A stretch of DNA of 64,000 nt from contig NZ_FRCK01000006.1 of the NCBI RefSeq assembly GCF_900142875.1, positions 124,001-188,000 on the forward strand, in the 5' to 3' direction. Shown here one piece after another: positions 57,984 to 64,000 of this stretch. Numbering within the stretch: position 1 is the first letter of the stretch; every line of letters starts with the position of its first letter. The DNA is from Paracoccus solventivorans. GTDB taxonomy: Bacteria > Pseudomonadota > Alphaproteobacteria > Rhodobacterales > Rhodobacteraceae. The notes below the pieces were generated by a model. It was not told the DNA's origin and did no database searches. It was given only the letters and a program-made list of their open reading frames with translations. A program made the position numbers and the translations under genes.

Positions 57984-58766
57984 CCGCCCATCATGCCGCG
58001 GACGCCGCCGGCGCGACAGCGGCATGGAAGGGCGGGCGGGATGGCAGGCGGCCGCCGGCCGGGCGGCGCCACGGGCCGCGCCGCCGAGAGCGCCGTTGCT
58101 CGGTGTGGTCAGGAGCTCGCCGCGGGGTCGGAAGGGCGGTACTGCCATTTCCTCGCTACTGCCCTTCGTATCACGGTGCAGGCCTATTGGAAATATCCCC
58201 TCCACCATGGCGACGATCACGCAGCCGAAGCGGCAGCGGCTCGCGCGGAACCGGCGCGGGGCCGGCGGGCGGCCGGACGCGGAGGCTCATCTGGACCGCA
58301 GTGTGGGCACCGCGCAGCAGGAACGGCAGCCCGATCCGCGGGGTTCCGATCAGCTTGTGCAGCAAATCGTTACGACCATTGCCGCGCCGGGCGGGCAGTA
58401 CCCGGATTGCAGTCGTCGCAAACGGCAGCGGCTCGCACGCGGAACCGGCGCAAGGCGCGGGATCGACAATCAGCCGGACGCAGAGGCTCATCTGGACCCG
58501 CAGTATGGGCACCGCGCGGCAGGAACGGCAGCCCGATCCGCGAGGCATCGACAGCTTGCATAGCAAAGCGATGCTGCCGTTGCCGCGCCGGGCGGGCTGC
58601 GCCGGATGGCAGTCGTCGCTTCCGGGGCAGCAACCGGAGGGCAGTCTCACGCCTCCAGCAACCCACCCGTCGAAGCGGCGTCACCCCTCGCGGCCAAGAC
58701 CCGCCGCCTGCATCAACCCGGCTGAGGCAGGCTCACGCCTTCAGCGACCAGCCCGTCGCAACAGCG
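57984..58766. other. 783-bp gene-free repeat-rich gap
   Basis: No coding frame is supported. The gap holds a tandem repeat of about 200 bp (58226-58640) and an 86-bp partial duplication of the plsC 3' end (58646-58731). The remainder (57984-58225) is GC-rich without recognisable features. Confidence 0.6.
58226..58640. repeat. Tandem repeat of about 200-bp units (two full, one partial)
   Basis: Common blocks CGGCAGCGGCTCGC (58231, 58423), GCCGGACGC-GAGGCTCATCTGGACC, GAACGGCAGCCCGATCCGCG (58321, 58523), GCCGCGCCGGGCGGGC (58381, 58582) and GGATTGCAGTCGTCGC (58404) or GGATGGCAGTCGTCGC (58605) recur with an offset of 192-202 bases. A third copy starts at the last block and stops. No coding potential is held in both units. 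Confidence 0.78.
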
Positions 58767-58817
58767 TCACCCCTCGCGGCCCAGTCCCGCCGCCTGCATC
58801 AGCCGGTCCGAGGCGGC
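58646..58817. repeat. 86-bp duplication of the 3' end of plsC
   Basis: The block from CTCACGCCT (58646) recurs from CTCACGCCT at 58732 with 86-base offset and spans the last codons and stop of plsC. The outside copy still reads LMQAAGLGREG followed by a stop on the minus strand, identical to the real C-terminus of the gene. Confidence 0.75.
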
Positions 58818-59645
58818 CTCGACCACCGTCTCGACCTGCTGCACGGTCTGGGCGGCGGACAGCCCGGCGGGGATGGGGTCGAGGAACTCGATCACCGCCC
58901 GGCCCGGCCGCACCCGCAGCCCGTCGCGCGGCCAGAACATCCCGCAGTTCACCGCCACCGGATAGACCGGCAGCCCGGTCGCCTGCTGGATGCTGCCGAC
59001 GCCGTGCTTGTACTTGCGCCGCTCGCCCGGGCGGGTGCGGGTGCCCTCGGGGTAGATGATCAGCTGCCCGAGCCCGTCCTGGTCCGCGCGCGAGGCCTCG
59101 ATTTCCCGGATGATCCGGGTCATCGCCTCGGCTCCGCGCGAACGGTCGATGGGGATGCAGCCGGCCTTGCGCGCGTAATAGCCCATGATCGGCACCCGCA
59201 GCACCTCGCGCTTCATGATGAAGGCGCATTGCGGCACCGCATGGGCGATGGCCAGGATGTCGAGGAAGCTCTGGTGCTTGGCGGCGATCACGCAGTCTTC
59301 CGTGGGCGGCGTGCCGCGCAGCTCGACCGAGACCCCGAGGATCGTCCGCGCCGCGGCCAGCAGCCGCCCGGTCCAGATCACCGGCAGCACATGCGCGTTC
59401 TGCGGGTCGCGCCGGACCTTGGGCAGCCACCACAGCCCCATGAAGGCGGTAACCAGCGCGATCCAGACATAGAACACCGCGGCGCGCAGCGGCCACAGCA
59501 GCGGCAACGGCTCGGGGGTATAGTGGGGATCGGCCGCGACCGGGGGCTGCGCGCCCCCGGACCCCTGCGGGATATTCAGCGACAGAAGATCGCCTGCAGG
59601 CGACGGGTCGAGCGCCCAGCCGGGCCGGTCGAGAGGGGCGGACAT
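58767..59645 (-). CDS. plsC: 1-acyl-sn-glycerol-3-phosphate acyltransferase (PlsC family), N-terminus extended by a repeat
   Basis: Acylates lysophosphatidic acid in phospholipid synthesis. The 292-residue protein has a membrane helix (about 52-75), the catalytic HX4D motif AAKHQSFLDILAIA at residues 121-134, the substrate-binding block MKREVLRVPIMGYYARKAGC near 146 and YPEGTRTRPGERRKYKHG near 197. It overlaps ftsX by TGATG, so the ATG at 59645 is used. Residues of about 16-38 (LSLNIPQGSGGAQPPV) are translated from a copy of the dispersed palindromic repeat, so this segment is lineage-specific. The family assignment is firm; the fatty-acid specificity is not known. Confidence 0.87.
   Translation of the reverse strand: MSAPLDRPGWALDPSPAGDLLSLNIPQGSGGAQPPVAADPHYTPEPLPLLWPLRAAVFYVWIALVTAFMGLWWLPKVRRDPQNAHVLPVIWTGRLLAAARTILGVSVELRGTPPTEDCVIAAKHQSFLDILAIAHAVPQCAFIMKREVLRVPIMGYYARKAGCIPIDRSRGAEAMTRIIREIEASRADQDGLGQLIIYPEGTRTRPGERRKYKHGVGSIQQATGLPVYPVAVNCGMFWPRDGLRVRPGRAVIEFLDPIPAGLSAAQTVQQVETVVEAASDRLMQAAGLGREG
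59545..59590 (-). repeat. Dispersed palindromic repeat, copy F, inside plsC
   Basis: On the minus strand CTGAATATCCCGCAGGGGTC and CGGGGGCGCGCAGCCCCC follow one another, matching copy D closely. It is read in frame and encodes part of the N-terminus of the acyltransferase. Confidence 0.6.
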
Positions 59646-60619
59646 CAGCGCACCTCGCGCAGCATGCGCAGGGCGGCGGCGCGGGTGGCGACGAACCCCA
59701 ACGCCGCGCCCAGCGGCGGGATCAGCAGCGGCCAGAGCCAGCCCCAGCCGGTAAAGCCGAGCCCGGTCAGAAAGCCCCCCGCCTCATCCATGCGCGGCAG
59801 GGCGAGGATGGCGAGCATCCCCAGCGCGGTGCCCCCGGCGGCCCCCAGCGCGGCGCGGCGGGTCAGCCTGCGGACAAAGGCGGTGGCGATGGTCAGGTCG
59901 CGCGCGCCGATCAGCCGCATCACCCGGATCACCTGCCCGTTCGCGGCCAGCGTCGCCTGCGCCGCTAGCGTCACGATGGCGGCGCTGCCGGCGCCGATCA
60001 GCGCCAGCGACAGCCAGCCCAGGATGCGCAGCCGCTGCGCGGCCGAGGCCAGCGGCCGGCGCCATTGCGTGTGGTCGTCCAGCACCGCGGCCGGCGCCTC
60101 GGCCTCGAGCCGCAGGCGCAGCGCCTGCGCGTCGAAGCCGCGCCCGGTCGAGACCTGCACCAGCCGCGGCACCGGCAGCACGTCCACCGGCACATCGGGG
60201 CCGAACCAGGGTTCCAGCAGCGCCTCGACCTCGGCCGCGGGCAGCAGGCGGTGCTCGGCGACGCCTTGGGTAGTTTCCAGAACACGCTGCACCGCCTCGG
60301 TGCTGGCGTCGAGTTCGGTCGCGGGGGCCGAGACGCGCACGGTCACGGTCTGGGCCAGCCCCTCGGTCCAGCGGTCGGCCAGCCGGCCGGTGGCCAGCGC
60401 CAGCGCCAGCGCGAACACCGCCAGGAAGGCCATCACCCCGGCCGCGAACACCGTCAGCCCCGCGGTCTGCCCCGAAGGCGGCACCACCCGGTCGGCCAGC
60501 CCCGATTCGCGCCCGATCAGCGCCCGCCACAGCGTCGCCAGGTCCAGCGCCGCCAGATCCGTGCGGGTGCCGCGGGCGCGCAGCAGGATGGCGCGCCAGC
60601 GCGTGGCCCCCCCGCTCAC
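59645..60619 (-). CDS. ftsX: Cell division protein FtsX
   Basis: Membrane subunit of the FtsEX ABC complex, which activates peptidoglycan hydrolases at the septum. The 324-residue protein has one N-terminal helix, a periplasmic domain and three C-terminal helices (layout of FtsX), with LIGARDLTIATAFVRRLT near residue 238. The start is GTG at 60619, overlapping the ftsE stop as GTGA. Followed at once by plsC (TGATG). Confidence 0.88.
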   Translation of the reverse strand: MSGGATRWRAILLRARGTRTDLAALDLATLWRALIGRESGLADRVVPPSGQTAGLTVFAAGVMAFLAVFALALALATGRLADRWTEGLAQTVTVRVSAPATELDASTEAVQRVLETTQGVAEHRLLPAAEVEALLEPWFGPDVPVDVLPVPRLVQVSTGRGFDAQALRLRLEAEAPAAVLDDHTQWRRPLASAAQRLRILGWLSLALIGAGSAAIVTLAAQATLAANGQVIRVMRLIGARDLTIATAFVRRLTRRAALGAAGGTALGMLAILALPRMDEAGGFLTGLGFTGWGWLWPLLIPPLGAALGFVATRAAALRMLREVR

Positions 60620-61290
60620 AGCTCGGCCCCCGCGGCCTGCAGGCGGCCGCCGGCGATGCGCAGCACCCGCGCCGAGACCTGCTGTTTGGCGGCGCGGATC
60701 AGGTTGAGGTCATGGGTGGCGATCAGCACGGTCTTTCCCGATCTGTTCAGCTCGATCAGCAGTTGCAGCAACCGCAGCGACATGTCCCAGTCGAGGTTGC
60801 CGGTGGGTTCGTCCGCCAGGATCACGTCGGGCGACAGGATCACCGCCCGGGCCAGCGCCGCCCGCTGGCGTTCGCCCCCCGACAGCGCCGGCGGCATGGC
60901 GCGGGCCTGCGGCCCCATCTGCACCCAGGCCAGCAGGTCGCGGATCGCCTGCATGTCCACCGGCTGCCCCGCCACCGTCATCGGCAGCGCGATGTTTTCT
61001 GCAACCGGCAGGTGGTCGAGGAACTGCGTGTCCTGATGCACCACGCCCACGCGGCGGCGCAGCCCGGCGATGGCGTCGCGGCCCAGCCCGGCGGCGTCCT
61101 GGCCGAACAGCGACAGCCTGCCCTGCGTCGGCAGCAGGTCGGCGATGCACAGCCGCAGGAAGGTGGTCTTCCCCGAGCCCGAGGGGCCGGTCAGGAAATG
61201 GAACGAGCCGCGCGGCAGCTCCAGCGCGATGCCCTGGAACAGCGCCTCTTCCCGAGGGTAGGCAAAGCCCACATCCCGCATTTCGATCAC
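60616..61290 (-). CDS. ftsE: Cell division ATP-binding protein FtsE
   Basis: A 224-residue ATPase partner of FtsX. Walker A GPSGSGKTT at residues 35-43, the signature LSGGERQRAALARAV near 137, Walker B VILADEPTGNLD near 157, and the switch His in ATHDLNL near 190. The start is GTG at 61290 because AAGGAGG lies seven bases upstream; an ATG at 61281 or farther upstream is less likely. Confidence 0.92.
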   Translation of the reverse strand: MIEMRDVGFAYPREEALFQGIALELPRGSFHFLTGPSGSGKTTFLRLCIADLLPTQGRLSLFGQDAAGLGRDAIAGLRRRVGVVHQDTQFLDHLPVAENIALPMTVAGQPVDMQAIRDLLAWVQMGPQARAMPPALSGGERQRAALARAVILSPDVILADEPTGNLDWDMSLRLLQLLIELNRSGKTVLIATHDLNLIRAAKQQVSARVLRIAGGRLQAAGAEL

Positions 61291-61408
61291 GTCGCGCCCT
61301 CCTTCGTCCGGCCGGCTTGGCGACCGGACCCGGCGTTGATAGAACGTCCCGGCGGCGAAGAAAACCACGCGCCGGCACCACGGGCGCACGACCAGCGGGG
61401 TTGAAGCG

Positions 61409-62290
61409 ATGCGGCTGATCTGTCCGCGCTGCGGCGCGCAGTATGAAATCGACGCCGCCGCAATCCCGGCGGCGGGGCGCGACGTGGAATGTTCGGCCTG
61501 CGATCACGTCTGGCGAGCCTGGCCGGTGTCCGAGCCGGCCGAGCCCTTCGACCCCACCGCCCGACCGCGGCTGAGCCGGCCCCTGAGCGAATCGGTGATC
61601 GAGATCCTGCGCCAGGAGGCTGCGCGCGAGCTCGAGGTCCGCGCCGCCGAGCGCCGCGCGCAGCGGCTGGCCGACGCGGGGGAGGTCGAGGCTGGGGTGG
61701 ACGAGGCTGGGGTGGCCGAGGCCGGGAAGGCCGAGGCGCCGTTTCCTGACGCAGCGGCAGCGCTGGCGGCGGGTGCGGTTGCGCCCTCGCCTGACGACAC
61801 GCTTCTGCCCGGGGATGCGCCGGAGGTGCAGTCCGGGGGCACCGACGATGCACGCGCCCCTACCACCGCCGCGCCCACCGCCAAGCAGTCGGCCGTATCG
61901 TCGGCCGCCGCCCCCGTCGCGGCTATCCCGGCCGCCATGCAGTCGGCTCCCCTCGCCGCGGTCACGCCAGTCGCCCAGCCTCCGACCGTCCCGGTCCCCG
62001 CCGCGCGCCCGCAACCCGCATCGGCCTGGGCCGCTGCCCCGCCGGCCCCGGCTCAGGCCGTCTCGCGGCGGCGCTATGATGCGGGGTTCCATCTGGCGGT
62101 GATGCTGGCGCTGGTGGCGCTGGCGCTTTACGCGCTGGCGCCGCGGCTGGGCGATCAGCAGCCCCTCGGGCCGGTGCTGCTGGAATGGCGCGGCAAGGTC
62201 GACCAAGGCCGCGACTGGTTTTCGGCAAAGGGCGACGCGGCGATCGCGGGGCTGCGGGCGGTGATCGACGGCCAAGGCGCCGCGGACTGA
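61409..62290 (+). CDS. Zinc-ribbon (MJ0042-type) membrane protein
   Basis: A 293-residue protein. Residues 5-32 are an MJ0042 zinc ribbon: CPRCGAQYEI followed by CSACDHVWRAW, four cysteines. A coiled or Ala/Glu-rich middle and an Ala/Pro-rich linker lead to one membrane helix near residues 227-247 (LAVMLALVALALYAL), with the C-terminus in the periplasm or cytoplasm. The same family sits divergent from ftsEX in Rhodobacterales, which suggests a role near the division site (inference). A 15-bp tandem repeat encodes EAGVDEAGVAEAGKA near residues 92-106. Confidence 0.72.
   Translation: MRLICPRCGAQYEIDAAAIPAAGRDVECSACDHVWRAWPVSEPAEPFDPTARPRLSRPLSESVIEILRQEAARELEVRAAERRAQRLADAGEVEAGVDEAGVAEAGKAEAPFPDAAAALAAGAVAPSPDDTLLPGDAPEVQSGGTDDARAPTTAAPTAKQSAVSSAAAPVAAIPAAMQSAPLAAVTPVAQPPTVPVPAARPQPASAWAAAPPAPAQAVSRRRYDAGFHLAVMLALVALALYALAPRLGDQQPLGPVLLEWRGKVDQGRDWFSAKGDAAIAGLRAVIDGQGAAD
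61685..61736 (+). repeat. Three 15-bp repeats within the zinc-ribbon gene
   Basis: GAGGCTGGGGTGG(A/C) units are repeated in frame, giving an EAGV-D/A-type peptide repeat. Confidence 0.6.
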
Positions 62291-62675
62291 TCCGCGCGCG
62301 ACCGGAGCCGGAGGGATTCCAGCGCGCGCAGGGGGTTGTCGCGAGGGGCTTCATGGATCCGCGCTCGCGGCCAACCTGACATCCCCCGTGCCCATAGCCC
62401 GTTGACCTCGCGTTCACGGATTTGCCGGCGACCGGCTAGCTTCCGGCCGCGCCTGGTGTAGCGGGCTGGAGGTTCCAGGGTTTCGCGTTCAGCCCGTGCA
62501 TGGTAACAAAGGACGGTTCGGCCGCTGGCTCACCGGGTTCGCGCGCGCCCAGCCTTCGCCAAGATCAACATCCCGGCCAACCGCTCGCAGATTTCACGGC
62601 TTCACGAGCGCCACAGCCAACGCCACTCTCACGGCGCTTCGTGATGCCGGGCTCACGCCTGCCCGGAACCCGCCC
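62291..62675. other. 385-bp gap without a gene
   Basis: No open frame is supported. There is some short palindrome content (for example GCTCACGCC near 62653) but no terminator with a T-tract, riboswitch or tRNA. Confidence 0.4.
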
Positions 62676-64000
62676 CTAGAACCGCTCCAGCAGCCGCCCG
62701 AGATAGTCGCGTTCGGTCCGCGGGCGCTCGCTTTCGCCGCTGCGGCGGCGGATTTCGTTCTGCAGTTCGCGGGCGCGGCCGGCGCGGCGTTCGGTGTCGG
62801 CCAGCGGCTCGCCGGTGGCGATGTTGCCGCCCTGCCCGCCGGTCTCGCGCCCCAGCGGGTCGCGGTCGGGGGCGAAGGGCGCAAACCCCTCGCCGCCGCC
62901 GGCGCGCGGACTGCCCTGCGGGCCCGGCGTGTCGCCCTGCCCAGGCTGCGGGGTGCCGCCCTCGCCCTGCTGGCCCTGCTCGCCGCGCGACAGATCGGAC
63001 AGCGCCCGCATCCCCTCGCGCAGCGATTGGATAGCTTCGGCCTGGCGTTCCAGCGCGCCGGCGGCATCGCCCTCGCGCAGCGCGCGCTCGGCCTCGGCCA
63101 TGGCGCGGCCGGCGTCGTCCAGGCGGTCGCTGGCGGCGTCGCCCTGCTCGGTGCCGCGGCCGGGCAGCAGCCCTTGCTGGCGGCCGATCTCGGCGCGCAG
63201 GTCGCGCTGGCGGTCGGCGAGCGAGGGCTGGTTCCCCTCTTCACCCTCGCCCTCACCCTCACCCTCACCCTCGCCCGGCGCCTCGCCAAAGGGATCGCGC
63301 TGCGCCTCGCGCAGCACGTCGTCGGCCAGGCGCTGCTGGTCGCGCAGCGTCTCGCGCAGCCGATCCATGGAGCGACCGCCGGGCGAGGAACTGCCACCGC
63401 CCTCGCCCTCGCGCACCTGAAGATTGTCCATCATCTGGTTGAATTGATCCAGCAATTCCTGCGCCTCGGCCATGCGGCCCTCGTTCATCAGGCGCTGGAT
63501 TTCGTCCATCATCTGCTGGATCTGGTCGCCGGTGATCTGCCGCCCCTGCTGTTCGGAACGGTCGAAGCGCGCCGAGGGGTCCTCGCCGCGCTCGGCCAGC
63601 ATCCGCGTGTAATCGTCGGTCGCCTGGCGCAGCGCGTCCATCAGCTTCTGGATCTCGTCGGGGCTGGCGCCGTTGCGGATCGCCTCGGCCAGCCGCTCTT
63701 GCGCCTGCCGCATCCGCTCCAGCGCGTCGCCCAAGCCGCCGTCCTCGATCAGCAGCGCCGCGTCCCACAGCGCATCCGCCAGCGTATCGCGCGCGTCAGA
63801 CGACAGCGGCCCGGATTCCAGCGCCTGCACGGCGCCGGTGATCGCCTGCGCGGCCTCGGGCGGCAGGGTGCGGTCGCTGCGCCAGACCATCGCGCGCAGC
63901 AGCCGGGCGCTGCGAGGGGCATTGTCGCGCGACCACAGCAGGTCGCGGCGCATCTCGGCGATCCCGGCCGCCAGCGGGTCGAAGAACCGCCGCCCCGGCA
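62676..64000 (-). CDS. DUF4175/TIGR02302 family large membrane protein (5' end outside window)
   Basis: The minus-strand frame from the TAG at 62676 is open past the window edge, covering 441 codons of the C-terminal part. The segment reads AxIAEMRRDLLWSRDNAPRSARLLRAMVWRSDR, then long acidic, Gln/Glu/Gly-rich tracts (MDEIQRLMNEGRMAEAQELLDQFNQMMDN; GEGEGEGEGEEG), typical of the alphaproteobacterial TIGR02302 low-complexity proteins, whose N-terminal part is membrane-bound. Function unknown. A hexanucleotide repeat encodes the GEGEGE run. Confidence 0.82.
   Translation of the reverse strand, partial: PGRRFFDPLAAGIAEMRRDLLWSRDNAPRSARLLRAMVWRSDRTLPPEAAQAITGAVQALESGPLSSDARDTLADALWDAALLIEDGGLGDALERMRQAQERLAEAIRNGASPDEIQKLMDALRQATDDYTRMLAERGEDPSARFDRSEQQGRQITGDQIQQMMDEIQRLMNEGRMAEAQELLDQFNQMMDNLQVREGEGGGSSSPGGRSMDRLRETLRDQQRLADDVLREAQRDPFGEAPGEGEGEGEGEGEEGNQPSLADRQRDLRAEIGRQQGLLPGRGTEQGDAASDRLDDAGRAMAEAERALREGDAAGALERQAEAIQSLREGMRALSDLSRGEQGQQGEGGTPQPGQGDTPGPQGSPRAGGGEGFAPFAPDRDPLGRETGGQGGNIATGEPLADTERRAGRARELQNEIRRRSGESERPRTERDYLGRLLERF
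63236..63277 (-). repeat. Hexanucleotide microsatellite in the DUF4175 gene
   Basis: CCCTCA/CCCTCG units repeat about six times on the plus strand and encode Gly-Glu runs on the minus strand. Unit length is a multiple of three, so slippage changes length without shifting frame. Confidence 0.7.

Noticed and set aside
57453..60707. 1084-residue plus-strand frame through the repeat gap and ftsX
   Set aside because: Crosses ftsX, plsC and repeats; residues are Arg/Ser/Pro-rich, without domain.

Overview
The window is high-GC bacterial DNA (mostly 65-70% G+C) with the gene set and gene order of a Rhodobacterales alphaproteobacterium (Paracoccus/Rhodobacter type). This rests on recognised families and synteny (secDF next to ccmABCDG, ftsEX divergent from a zinc-ribbon protein, a TIGR02302/DUF4175 protein, class II ribonucleotide reductase, a CtrA-like site); no database search was possible. 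Genes are tightly packed, with many 1-8 nt start/stop overlaps (ATGA, GTGA, TGATG). No tRNA, rRNA, IS element, prophage or CRISPR array was seen.

Layout. 0-7.5 kb: partial yciB, a UvrD helicase with two low-GC patches, terC, metZ, folE2, then an RNA-rich intergenic region and rnpB. 7.5-13.5 kb: a DUF1223 protein, acnA, ggt. 13.8-20.1 kb: a nine-gene minus-strand run, yajC-secD-secF-Mth938-ccmA-ccmB-ccmC-ccmD-ccmG (protein export and cytochrome c maturation). 20.4-23.4 kb: mazG, a TSUP transporter, dusA. 23.9-29.5 kb: imelysin-like protein, small cytochrome b, pentaheme cytochrome c and FTR1 permease, the most interesting cluster: it looks like a high-affinity iron uptake system in which a haem electron-transfer chain stands where EfeB/EfeO or a cupredoxin would be expected. 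29.5-37.5 kb: hydrolase, thrS, a cold-shock protein, an acyl-CoA ligase, a secreted protein, nrdJ. 37.8-38.9 kb: a lower-GC PD-(D/E)XK nuclease gene, probably acquired. 39-43.4 kb: small conserved genes, a second acyl-CoA synthetase, a CAP-domain protein. 43.8-49.0 kb: a cobalamin riboswitch followed by a complete btuBFCD B12 uptake operon. 49-57.4 kb: DsbA-like, rhodanese, rimO, sulfotransferase, ettA, an ABC-2 exporter pair, a Hint-domain protein behind a CtrA-like site. 57.4-64 kb: ClpP-like lipoprotein, a repeat-rich region, ftsE-ftsX-plsC, zinc-ribbon protein, partial DUF4175 protein.

How the parts connect. B12 uptake links to the B12-dependent ribonucleotide reductase NrdJ in the same window. 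The ccm genes supply haem attachment that the pentaheme cytochrome needs. The recurring non-coding theme is a dispersed GC-rich palindromic repeat starting with AAATATCC, found at gene ends and once inside the plsC reading frame, plus two tandem-repeat intergenic regions near 22 kb and 58 kb.
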